A model generated the notes under the pieces. That model was given only the letters and a program-made list of their open reading frames with translations, made no database searches and was not told the origin of the DNA. Below are positions 26,018 to 37,623 of a stretch of 64,000 nucleotides of DNA, one piece after another. The translations under genes and the position numbers were made by a program. Origin of the DNA: Pseudarthrobacter sp. SSS035 (GTDB lineage Bacteria > Actinomycetota > Actinomycetes > Actinomycetales > Micrococcaceae); NCBI RefSeq assembly GCF_023273875.1, contig NZ_CP096882.1, positions 62,001 to 126,000 of the forward strand. Reading direction: 5' to 3'. Numbering within the stretch: position 1 is the stretch's first letter; each line of letters opens with the position of its first letter.

Positions 26018-26404
26018 ATGGCAAGTCTTGGCGAACTGGAACGGGCAGTGATGGATCTGCTCTGGGCGGGCCACGAAGCAGCCACCGCGAATACCCTGCG
26101 CGACAGACTGGCAACAACCACCGAGGCAAAAGGGGATGCGGCCGGGCATGAGGGCAAGGAGCTCGCCGTCACCACGGTCCTGACCGTCCTCTCACGGCTT
26201 GAGAAGAAGGGCCTTGTGGAGCGGGAACGCGGTACGCGGCCGCACCGCTACCAGGCCGTTTCCAGCAGGGAAGACCACACGGCGGAGCTGATGCACGAAG
26301 TGCTGGGCTCGGCGCCTGACCGTGAAGCCGTGCTGGCACGGTTCATCGGCTCCGTGACGGACAGTGAAGCGGAAACACTGCGCAAACTGCTTGGCCACAT
26401 CTAG
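26018..26404 (+). CDS. BlaI/MecI/CopY family transcriptional repressor
   Basis: 128 residues, the usual BlaI length. The N-terminal winged helix (MASLGELERAVMDLLWAGHEAATANTLRDRLA...LAVTTVLTVLSRLEKKGLVERERGTRPHRYQA) is typical. The C-terminal dimer helix (SVTDSEAETLRKLLGHI) follows. In known systems such repressors are cut by a BlaR1-type M56 peptidase, and the next gene, 6 bp downstream, encodes one. The ATG at 26018 has GAAGGA ahead of it. The repressor probably binds the three nearby dyads and so controls cydABDC and itself. Confidence 0.92.
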   Translation: MASLGELERAVMDLLWAGHEAATANTLRDRLATTTEAKGDAAGHEGKELAVTTVLTVLSRLEKKGLVERERGTRPHRYQAVSSREDHTAELMHEVLGSAPDREAVLARFIGSVTDSEAETLRKLLGHI

Positions 26405-26410
26405 CGGACC

Positions 26411-27424
26411 ATGTTCTGGACCTCGTACCTGCTGGCGGTCCTGGCGATAGTCCTGGCGTGGCCAGTGCCTATCCTTCTTTCCCGTGCCTCGTGGCCTGCC
26501 CGGTCTCCGTTCACGGCCATGCTGCTGTGGCAGGCAATAGCACTTGCGGGTGGGCTGTCCATGATCGGCGCCATGCTGGTCTACGGGCTCGAACCGATCG
26601 GTGACAACCTCATCTCCGGGCTTCGCGGGCTGGCGGATATGGTCCTGTTCAACGCGCCCACCACGGCCTTGGGCTTCTGGCATCTGTTCGCCCTGTCCGC
26701 CGCGGCGCTGCTCACCGCCCACCTGGTCTTCACCCTCTTGCTGACCTACTACAAGATCGAACGGCAGCGGCGTCGGCACCGGGAACTCCTGGCCCTGTTA
26801 GCCGCCCCGTCCATCGACGCGGCCCGCACGGTGGTCATCAGCCACGATTCACCCGTCGCCTATTGCCTGCCCGGCGGGGCCCGCTCCGTCACGGTACTCT
26901 CGGACGGCCTGATGGCCGCGCTGGAGCCGGCTGAGTTGCGGGCCGTCCTGAGCCACGAGAATGCCCACCTCAACCAGCGCCACCATCTCCTGCTCTGGGC
27001 GTTTGCGGCGTGGCGCCAGGCGCTCCCCTGGCTGCCCACCACCCGCCTCGCTCAGGAAGCGGTGAACTCGCTCATCGAAATGCTGGCGGACGACGTCGCG
27101 CTGAAGTCGGAAAGCAAGGCCACGCTGATCAAGGCGATCGCCATTGTGGCCAGCGGACCCACCGGAAGTATGACGGCGGGGATGGCGGGAAGCATGGCGG
27201 CCGCCGCCATACCGTCCGCGCACCCCGGCCTTGCCCTGGACGGGCTTGAGGCGCCCACCGGCGCCGTCTCAGGTTCTGCCCGGACCACCATTTCCCGGGT
27301 CAGCCGGCTGCTGTCCCCTGAGCCGCAGCTGTCTGCCGCTGCCCGCGGGATGGTGCTTGCCGGCTGCGCCCTGCTCCTGGCCGTGCCCACCGCCCTGCTG
27401 ATCGTGCCGGGCCTGCTGGGCTGA
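26411..27424 (+). CDS. M56-family membrane metallopeptidase (BlaR1-like, no penicillin-sensor domain)
   Basis: 337 residues. Hydrophobic segments lie at about 5-25, 35-55, 85-115 and near the C-terminus. The zinc site is HENAH (His182-Glu183-His186) in AVLSHENAHL, with a downstream Glu in SLIEMLADDVAL. BlaR1 and MecR1 carry a C-terminal beta-lactam-binding domain of about 250 residues; this protein ends after the membrane region, so it cannot sense beta-lactams that way. It is expected to inactivate the upstream BlaI on an unknown signal. Confidence 0.88.
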   Translation: MFWTSYLLAVLAIVLAWPVPILLSRASWPARSPFTAMLLWQAIALAGGLSMIGAMLVYGLEPIGDNLISGLRGLADMVLFNAPTTALGFWHLFALSAAALLTAHLVFTLLLTYYKIERQRRRHRELLALLAAPSIDAARTVVISHDSPVAYCLPGGARSVTVLSDGLMAALEPAELRAVLSHENAHLNQRHHLLLWAFAAWRQALPWLPTTRLAQEAVNSLIEMLADDVALKSESKATLIKAIAIVASGPTGSMTAGMAGSMAAAAIPSAHPGLALDGLEAPTGAVSGSARTTISRVSRLLSPEPQLSAAARGMVLAGCALLLAVPTALLIVPGLLG

Positions 27425-27487
27425 ACCGCCGTCGTGGATGGGACCGCCGTCGTGGATGGGACCGCCGTCGTGGATGGGACCGCCGTC
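27425..27487. repeat. 18-bp tandem repeat, three and a half copies
   Basis: The unit ACCGCCGTCGTGGATGGG occurs at 27425, 27443 and 27461 with perfect identity, plus a 9-bp partial copy at 27479. It fills the gap between the convergent M56 peptidase and parE genes and starts right after the peptidase stop. A multiple of 3, it could have arisen from coding slippage. No hairpin terminator is seen here. Confidence 0.9.
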
Positions 27488-27541
27488 TGGACTGAACCCC
27501 GGCATGGGCTGTGCCGACGACCGCCTGGCCGTCACAGGACG

Positions 27542-29650
<2,109 letters not shown>

Positions 29651-29907
29651 GGGTTGTGAACTCCTTCAGTGACGGAACAGCTGGCGCTGCGGGCGCTCCA
29701 TCAAGCCTAGTCGGCGCGGCGGCAGACAGAGGGCTGCCACACTTCCTCCGGGCTGTGGGCAAGGCCACTCGTTATCTTTCCGTGACCGAAACCGTCGGGC
29801 TTGATCCATTCTTGTGGCTACGCGGACAGCGAACTTGACCCGTCCTTGCGATGGGATTGGTACGAATACTGGTTATATAGACATACAGATCTACTAAGGA
29901 GGCCGAC

Positions 29908-30129
29908 ATGACAACAGCAGTGGCAGACCGCACACTCAACGCACTGGACCGGTGCGATCGTTGCGGGGCTCAAGCATATGTCCGCGTTGTACTCGAGTCC
30001 TCCGGCGGTGAGCTGCTGTTCTGCGGCCACCATGCCCGTGCAATCGAGGCTACGCTGAGGCCGTTGAGCTCAGACTGGCACGACGAGACGGGCAGGCTTC
30101 ACGAGAAGGCTCCCGTGTCCGTCGACTGA
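29908..30129 (+). CDS. DUF7455 small zinc-finger-like protein
   Basis: 73 residues, MTTAVADRTLNALDRCDRCGAQAYVRVVLESSGGELLFCGHHAR. CDRC and FCGHH pairs form a probable zinc site. It is a conserved neighbour of sigA in actinobacteria; the role is unknown. A strong AAGGAGG ribosome site lies 9 bases before the ATG, suggesting high expression. A hairpin terminator follows 30 bp after the stop. Confidence 0.85.
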   Translation: MTTAVADRTLNALDRCDRCGAQAYVRVVLESSGGELLFCGHHARAIEATLRPLSSDWHDETGRLHEKAPVSVD

Positions 30130-30158
30130 TCAGGCGCACCACAACCTGATGCACCTCG

Positions 30159-30190
30159 AAGAGGACCCCTCCAGCCGGAGGGGTCCTCTT
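30159..30190 (+). terminator. Intrinsic terminator after DUF7455 gene
   Basis: A 14-bp perfect stem (AAGAGGACCCCTCC / GGAGGGGTCCTCTT) with a 4-base AGCC loop, followed by T residues. The A-rich 5' arm may let it work for the opposite strand as well. Confidence 0.9.
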
Positions 30191-30230
30191 TTGTCGTTAT
30201 CTCTTGCTATGAAGCCCCAGACAGGAAAAC

Positions 30231-30283
30231 GCGGGTCCCCTTCCACCCATCGATCCGAAGATGACGGGCGGAAGGGGACCCGC
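30231..30283 (-). terminator. Hairpin terminator downstream of sigA
   Basis: GCGGGTCCCCTTCC pairs with GGAAGGGGACCCGC over a 25-base loop, 18 bp past the sigA stop. On the sigA strand it is followed by GTTTTCC, a short U tract. The long loop makes it weaker than the neighbouring terminator. Confidence 0.65.
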
Positions 30284-30300
30284 GCTGCCTGCGTCCTGAT

Positions 30301-31602
<1,302 letters not shown>

Positions 31603-31875
31603 AGAAAACCTTTCTAGCGGCGGTCTGTGGAATCACCATACGGGCAACACCACTATGACCCTGTCAAGTCCGTGATGAATATCAGGTGCAACCACGGCCG
31701 GCAGAGTCTACAAGTAGAACTGCCGGGGCGGCCATAATGTTCCCGACTGGGCTTCATCACATGCACTTGATTCACGGACCCAACCGGGTCTCGGCAACCA
31801 TTGTCTCACGGTTTTCCCAAACCCGACCTAAAGGCTGCCCCACCCCCGGTCCCCCACTGGTATGGCTGCTACTGA

Positions 31876-33102
31876 TCAGGCGGCATCCGGTTCGAATTTA
31901 CGCCAGGCGGCTTCCTTGCGCGCAGCCCAGCCACAGAGCGTGCCACGCTGGACAAGTTCGAGCAGGAGTTCGGCCAGCCGGTATCCAGGTTCCTCGTCAA
32001 GCGCCTGCCCCAGATGCGCTGCAGCATACGAGCCACGTCCGCGGCACCACGAAATCCAGCCTCGTCCAGACAGCGCCGCTGCCGCTGCCTGTCCTCCCCC
32101 GGCAGCCAACAGCTCCAGGACACGGTCCAGGTTGTTCATGCTGGTCCAGTCCGGCAAGGGCGGCTCCAGGCCCAGCAAGATCTCGCCGTAGCCCGGCACC
32201 GGTGGCTCGGCGCCCGGGACCGGACCAGGCGTGACAACCGCGGTGCCGGACCCGGTTCCCAGGACACCAGCGCCCCGCGGCCGCACTGGCGCCAGCTGGC
32301 ATGTGGCGTCGAAGATCCCAAACTGGTCCGCACCGGCACACGCGGCAGCCCTGCCCGCGGCAGCCATCACCAGGACCGCATCCCGCCAGGAAGGTACACG
32401 GAGTGATGCGCGGAAGAAGCCCTGGATGAGGGGGTCGGCCGGACACTGGCCGGAAAGGAACAGCGGTTCCCACGAGTCCAGGAGCGCGTCGAACTGGGCC
32501 CTGCTGCCCCGGCGGACATCCAGCGGGACCGTCCACGCCGCCTCGGCTGCACGCAGCCGGGCCCTGGACTCCGCCGACATTGCTGCGGGCGCGGGACCCC
32601 GGTCTTCCGGCGCGGGCCCGACGCTGCTGCCGCGGAAGACCATCTCGGCATTTAGCATGCTGTCCCGGATCGCCTGAACCGACCGGCCCGGCGAGGGGCA
32701 GCAGGACGGATCAGTGCAAAAAGCATCACGCCAGAAGGCGTCGCCGACATACCAGGCGTCCCGCACCGGCATCCCCGCGTCCCCCAGTTCCGACTGCAAG
32801 GCGTCCAGTAGCCCGCGGTAGGTTCCAGGGGGTTCCATCCAGCCGTCGTTGGTGAAACAGGCCAGCAGGGCGGCGTCGGCATTCTCGTCAGCCTGGAGAT
32901 AGTCACGCACGGTGCGGGCGTAGTCCCGCGGGTCCGCGAGCGTTTCCGGGCCTGGAAGATCCAGCCTCAGGGTCGCTCCCAGCCGGTTCCCCTGCAGGGT
33001 CATCGCAACCAGGCTGTCGGCCGGCCAGTAGCCCAGGGAATGCGGAATGAACCCGAGGATGTCTTCAGGGCCTCGGACGGTCAGGTGTTCTGAAGGTTTC
33101 AT
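31876..33102 (-). CDS. DUF4192 family protein
   Basis: 408 residues, start MKPSEHLTVRGPEDILGFIPHSLGYWPADSLVAMTLQG, the hallmark N-terminus of DUF4192. The C-terminal half (WISWCRGRGSYAAAHLGQALDEEPGYRLAELLLELV) also fits the family. It is actinobacterial and uncharacterised; no catalytic motif is evident. An upstream in-frame Met would add 15 residues without family similarity. About 270 bp separate it from sigA; apart from the sigA 5' region nothing is seen in that gap. Confidence 0.88.
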   Translation of the reverse strand: MKPSEHLTVRGPEDILGFIPHSLGYWPADSLVAMTLQGNRLGATLRLDLPGPETLADPRDYARTVRDYLQADENADAALLACFTNDGWMEPPGTYRGLLDALQSELGDAGMPVRDAWYVGDAFWRDAFCTDPSCCPSPGRSVQAIRDSMLNAEMVFRGSSVGPAPEDRGPAPAAMSAESRARLRAAEAAWTVPLDVRRGSRAQFDALLDSWEPLFLSGQCPADPLIQGFFRASLRVPSWRDAVLVMAAAGRAAACAGADQFGIFDATCQLAPVRPRGAGVLGTGSGTAVVTPGPVPGAEPPVPGYGEILLGLEPPLPDWTSMNNLDRVLELLAAGGGQAAAAALSGRGWISWCRGRGSYAAAHLGQALDEEPGYRLAELLLELVQRGTLCGWAARKEAAWRKFEPDAA

Positions 33103-33183
33103 GGTTCCAGCTTTGGCGCAGCGCGAGCCGCGGTGAAGCGCCAACATACCGTATGTGAATAACCTGCCTGTGCAGGAAAGGTG

Positions 33184-34545
33184 TCAGTCTTTGCCCGCGC
33201 GGTCCTTGGACTCGGAAGGCTGGCGACGCTGGGCCAGGTTCGCCCGCCGCTGCTGCGCCATGGCCCGAAGGAGCGGCGGCACCACAACACCCTGCGCTGC
33301 CATCTGGCGCCGCACTTTGCGCCGACAGGCAATCGTCATGGCGGCGCCAAAGCCCAGCAGCAGGAACTGAACGCTGAGTGCGATCCGGAACGGTTCAAGC
33401 CCGTACAGGACACCGCCGGAATAGCCGATGGCCAGCAGGACGTCCAGCACCAGGCCGATCAGGAAGATGGCCACGAGGGCCGCGATGAAGCCACCCACAT
33501 TCACGATGCCCGTTGCGGTACCGATCCTGTGCGCCGGATTGAACGTGCGCGCGAAATCAAACCCGATCATCGATCCTGGCCCCCCGATGGCCAGGACGAC
33601 CACCAGGCACGCCAGCAGCCATAGCGGGGAACGGCCAGGCATCAGCAGCACCGCGGCCCAGGCAGCGGCCGTGGCGCCGGCGATGAGCAGGACCATCGTT
33701 GACCGGCGAAGCGGGTGACGGGAGACGAACTGCCCAATGAAGGGGCCCACCGCCATCGCCGCTGCAACGTACAAGGTCATGAGGCCGGCCACGGTTCCGG
33801 CATCCAGGCCCTGCCCCGAGATCAGGAACGGATATCCCCAGGTCATGGCGAAGACGGTGCCGCTGAACTGGATGGTGAAGTGGCTCCACATCCCCAGCCG
33901 GGTACCCGGCTGGCGCCAGGCCCGCGCGAGCGAGGCGCCCGTGGCTTTCAACCCCTGCTGCGCCTGCGGCGCGGGCGCACCGGGCGGGTGGTCCTTCAAG
34001 AGCACCAGCACCAGGACAACCGCCACGCCCGCCATTCCCGCCAGCATCAGGAAACCGGAGGTCCAGCCAAAGGAATGCAAGACAAAGGCGAAAGGCAGCA
34101 CACTGAACAGCTGCCCCAGCTGGCCTGACATGCCCGTCAGCTGGGTGACCAAGGGAACCCTGGCCGGCGCGAACCACAACGGAATCAGGCGGATCACGGA
34201 AATAAAGGTCATGGCGTCCCCGGCGCCCACCAGAACCCGCCCCGCCACACCGCCGGGGATGGTGTCGGCGAAGGCCAACTGGAGCTGGCCAAGACCCATC
34301 AGGACGGCTCCACCGGCGATCATGGCGCGCGAGCCGAATCTGTCCACCAGCAGGCCCACGGGGATCTGCAGGCCGGCGTAGACCAGCAATTGCAGCACCG
34401 TAAAGAAGGAGATGGCCGACGCACCGGCATGGAACCGCTCGGTGGCCTCAAGTCCCACCACACCGAATGACGTGCGCTGGGAGACGGCCACAAGGTAGGC
34501 GAAGATGCCGATGGTCCAGATCAGCCAGGCTCGGGATGCAGTCAC
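33184..34545 (-). CDS. Major facilitator superfamily transporter
   Basis: About 453 residues with 12 membrane segments. The N-terminal half has LVDRFGSRAMIAGGAVLMG, the MFS loop 2-3 motif, and RVLVGAGDAMTFI of helix 4/5. The basic C-terminal tail (RRKVRRQMAAQG...QRRANLAQRR) is cytosolic. GTG 34545 (VTASRAWLIWTIG) is chosen by fit to family N-termini; a TTG at 34584 is possible. Substrate unknown. It is in line with, and about 80 bp upstream of, the DUF4192 gene. Confidence 0.85.
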   Translation of the reverse strand: MTASRAWLIWTIGIFAYLVAVSQRTSFGVVGLEATERFHAGASAISFFTVLQLLVYAGLQIPVGLLVDRFGSRAMIAGGAVLMGLGQLQLAFADTIPGGVAGRVLVGAGDAMTFISVIRLIPLWFAPARVPLVTQLTGMSGQLGQLFSVLPFAFVLHSFGWTSGFLMLAGMAGVAVVLVLVLLKDHPPGAPAPQAQQGLKATGASLARAWRQPGTRLGMWSHFTIQFSGTVFAMTWGYPFLISGQGLDAGTVAGLMTLYVAAAMAVGPFIGQFVSRHPLRRSTMVLLIAGATAAAWAAVLLMPGRSPLWLLACLVVVLAIGGPGSMIGFDFARTFNPAHRIGTATGIVNVGGFIAALVAIFLIGLVLDVLLAIGYSGGVLYGLEPFRIALSVQFLLLGFGAAMTIACRRKVRRQMAAQGVVVPPLLRAMAQQRRANLAQRRQPSESKDRAGKD

Positions 34546-34614
34546 CCCCTCATTATGCCCGGGCTGCTGCCCGGACCACGGCAAGCGTCTGCCAGGCGGA
34601 CGCCGTGGGGCCGG

Positions 34615-35553
34615 CTACGGGTGCGGGTTCTCGCGGGCCAGGTAAGCCTCCACTGCCGCGCCCAGCTCGTCCCCGTTGGGCAGTTCGTCATTTTCATCGG
34701 CCAGGAGGGAACGCCGGACGGTGCCCTCGGCCTTCTCGTCGTACCGCTCCTCCAGCCGGGTGACCACCTGCTGGACATCTTCGGAGGCGGCCACCTGCTC
34801 GGCGATCTGGCGGCCCACTTCCCGGCCCGCTTCGCGGAGCCGGTCCGCCGGCAACATCAGGGACGTCGCGGCACCGAGGAATTCGAGTCCGGCCACGGCG
34901 GCCGGCGGGTATTCCGCCTCAGCGAGGTAGTGCGGAACGTGGATCACGTAGCCGGCAACATTGCGCCCGGCTTCCATCAGCCGCAGCTCCAGAATGTGCC
35001 CTACGGCCGCCGGAACGTCAACGGTGGGCTTCCAGACCGAAATGCCCTCGATCAGTTCCGGACGGTTGCCGTGGACTGTCACACCCACCGGGCGCGTGTG
35101 CGGCACCGGCATGGGAATGGAATGGATCCAGGTCACGAGGTTCACGTCCAGCTTTTCCACAATGCCGACGACGGCGCGTGCGAACCGCTCCCATTGAAGG
35201 TCGGGTTCAAAACCGGCCAGCAGCAGGAAGGGGCTGCCGAGCCCGTCCGTCAGCTTGTACAGCGCCAGCTTCGGCTCCTGATAGTCCTGCAGATGATCCT
35301 CCACGAAGGAGATGTGGGGCCTCCGCGACCGGTAGTCGATGAGCTGGTCGGCGTCAAACACAGCAACCGGCACGGCGTCGAGGGTGTCCAGGAGCTCCGC
35401 ATTGATCTGCCTCACCACGTGGCCGGCATCGGCAAAGCCGGTGAAACCCATCACCAGGTTCAGCCCGCGGAGCGCCGGGCTGTGGAACAGCTCGATGTTG
35501 CTCGCATAGAGCGCATCGGGGTCCAGCAGGGAACCGGAAATCCGTTCAAGCAC
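34615..35553 (-). CDS. PAC2 family protein (proteasome-assembly-chaperone-like)
   Basis: 312 residues from GTG 35553 behind GAAAGGAC. LNLVMGFTGFADAGHVVRQINAELLD, PFLLLAGFEPDLQWERFA and GLEFLGAATSLMLPADRL are PAC2 features. The PAC2 fold is shared with eukaryotic proteasome assembly chaperones and occurs in actinobacteria with 20S proteasomes; the bacterial role is not settled. It is divergent from pepA, with a 260-bp spacer that holds no other gene. Confidence 0.88.
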   Translation of the reverse strand: MLERISGSLLDPDALYASNIELFHSPALRGLNLVMGFTGFADAGHVVRQINAELLDTLDAVPVAVFDADQLIDYRSRRPHISFVEDHLQDYQEPKLALYKLTDGLGSPFLLLAGFEPDLQWERFARAVVGIVEKLDVNLVTWIHSIPMPVPHTRPVGVTVHGNRPELIEGISVWKPTVDVPAAVGHILELRLMEAGRNVAGYVIHVPHYLAEAEYPPAAVAGLEFLGAATSLMLPADRLREAGREVGRQIAEQVAASEDVQQVVTRLEERYDEKAEGTVRRSLLADENDELPNGDELGAAVEAYLARENPHP

Positions 35554-35813
35554 GGCGTCGTCCTTTCAAGGAGTCGGGTGAATATCTTGTACAACGCGGC
35601 CAGGCACCCCTGAATTCCGCCAGCGGGTGTGGCGCAGGTCTCAGGAGATTCCGCTGCCGCGGCCCGCAGCGGCTACGATCGTGAATGGCCCGCCGGACGG
35701 GTTTACCGGCACCCCGGCGACGTCCCGATCGGACGGCCGCCGGATTTCCATGGCCGAGCGCCTGACATCCATACCAGCGCGAACAGCCTTTTCGAGAATT
35801 GAGGACTTACCCC

Positions 35814-37340
35814 GTGGTCAAGAATACTGAAATCAACCTTAGTACCCTCGCCAAGGACCTGAAGAGGACCCCCAGTGACGCCGTTGTCATCGGCGTGGGG
35901 CAGGGATCGGACGGCCCCGTCCTGCTTGAGAATCCGCTGACCGCAAAATCGGCTGAAGCGCTCACAGACTCCCTGAAGGTCCTGGGTGTCACCGGCGCCG
36001 CTGACCAGGTGGTCCGGCTGCCCGGCCTGCCGGAAACGGGTTCGGGGGTCCTGGTCCTCGCCGGCGTCGGCAAGGTGGCCGCGGGCCGCCCGCTGACCGA
36101 AGAGGCCCTGCGGCGTGCCGCGGGTTCCGCCGTCCGCCAGCTCAGCGGCCTGCCCACCGTTGTCCTCGCGCTCCCGACGGCGGGAGTCGCCGACGTCGCG
36201 GCAGTCGCCGAAGGTGCCGCCCTGGGAGCCTATGCGTTCACCGAGTACCGGTCGTCCAACGACGGGCTGAAGGATCCGGTCCGCAACGCAGTGATCTATA
36301 CGGACGTTACCGCCAATGATGCGCTGCGCTCTGCCCTGACGCGGGCAGGCCTGATCGGCAAAGCCGTCAACGCCACGCGGTCCCTTGTCAACCAGCCGCC
36401 CAGCCACCTCTACCCCGAATCCTTCGCCGAGGCCGCCAAGGAACTGTCCAAGGGCCTGCCTGTTAAGGTCACGGTCTGGGACGAAAAGCGCCTCGAAAAA
36501 GAAGGCTTCGGCGGCATCATGGGCGTGGGCAAGGGGTCCACGCGACAGCCCCGCCTGGTGAAGGTCGAATACGCCCCCGCAAAGGCCACCGCAAAAATCG
36601 CCCTGGTCGGCAAAGGCATCACGTTCGACACCGGCGGAATTTCGATCAAGCCGGCCCTTGGCATGGGTGACATGAAGAGCGATATGGCGGGCGCCGCCGT
36701 CGTCCTTAATACTGTCCTGGCCATCGCGGGACTTGGCCTGCCGGTGAAGGCGACCGCCTGGCTCTGCATCGCAGAAAACATGCCCTCCGGTGCGGCCTCG
36801 CGGCCGGCGGATGTTCTTACCATGTTCGGCGGCAAAACCGTTGAGGTGCTGAACACCGATGCCGAGGGCCGCCTGGTCATGGCAGACGGCATCGTCGCGG
36901 CGAGCCTCGAATACCCTGACGCCATCATCGACGTCGCCACCCTCACCGGTGCGCAGCTCATCGCCCTCGGCAACAGGACCGCCGGCGTGATGGGCTCTGA
37001 CAGTGTCACCGGACCGCTCAAGGCCGCCGCCGACCGTGCGGGCGAACTGGTGTGGCCGATGCCGCTGCCGGAAGAACTGCGCCCGAGCATCGACTCCCAG
37101 GTGGCCGACCTAGCCAATATCGGTGAGCGCCACGGCGGCATGATGACCGCGGCTGTTTTCCTGCGCGAGTTTGTGGGCAAGGGCAAAGACGGGGAGCAGA
37201 TCCCCTGGGCGCACATCGACATCGCCGGCCCCTCCTTTAACAACGGAAGCCCTTACGGCTACACCCACAAGCAGGGCACGGGCTGCACGGTCCGCACACT
37301 GGTTGCCTACGTGGAGGACATCCTGGCGGCTGCCGCCTGA
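35814..37340 (+). CDS. pepA: Leucyl aminopeptidase (M17)
   Basis: 508 residues from GTG 35814 (VVKNTEINLST), preceded by GAGGAC; a TTG at 35799 would add five residues. The M17 signature NTDAEGRLVMADG, the metal Lys in LVGKGITFDTGG and the Asp in MKSDMAGAA are present. It is a cytosolic hexameric di-metal exopeptidase that releases N-terminal Leu and other residues. Confidence 0.96.
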   Translation: MVKNTEINLSTLAKDLKRTPSDAVVIGVGQGSDGPVLLENPLTAKSAEALTDSLKVLGVTGAADQVVRLPGLPETGSGVLVLAGVGKVAAGRPLTEEALRRAAGSAVRQLSGLPTVVLALPTAGVADVAAVAEGAALGAYAFTEYRSSNDGLKDPVRNAVIYTDVTANDALRSALTRAGLIGKAVNATRSLVNQPPSHLYPESFAEAAKELSKGLPVKVTVWDEKRLEKEGFGGIMGVGKGSTRQPRLVKVEYAPAKATAKIALVGKGITFDTGGISIKPALGMGDMKSDMAGAAVVLNTVLAIAGLGLPVKATAWLCIAENMPSGAASRPADVLTMFGGKTVEVLNTDAEGRLVMADGIVAASLEYPDAIIDVATLTGAQLIALGNRTAGVMGSDSVTGPLKAAADRAGELVWPMPLPEELRPSIDSQVADLANIGERHGGMMTAAVFLREFVGKGKDGEQIPWAHIDIAGPSFNNGSPYGYTHKQGTGCTVRTLVAYVEDILAAAA

Positions 37341-37372
37341 CCCCGGGGGAACCCTGACCTGTGCTCTTGAGT

Positions 37373-37441
37373 TGTCACGCGGCCGCTTGACCTGCGACCG
37401 CAGAACCGGCCGTGATCCGTTGGCCACATGGCCGCGTGACA
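37373..37441. repeat. Inverted repeat in pepA-lpdA spacer
   Basis: TGTCACGCGGCC (37373-37384) pairs with GGCCGCGTGACA (37430-37441) across 45 bases. It lies in a 283-bp spacer and could fold after the pepA message. There is no U tract, so a termination role is uncertain. Confidence 0.6.
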
Positions 37442-37623
37442 CTCGACACAAGCGCCCCACAAAGGCGGCGCCAAGGTGGAGCATGGATGAGGGGTTCGCT
37501 AAGGTGAACCCCGGTAGTCACAAATGCACGAGAACCTGCCTGCTGACATAATCACGGCAGTACAAGTTCCAAGACCAGATGATGCGCACGATCGCGTCAT
37601 CGTTCACGCGAGGGAGCGTCTAA

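Noticed and set aside
27425..27487. CRISPR-like short repeats
   Set aside because: The units are contiguous with no spacers, so it is a simple tandem repeat.
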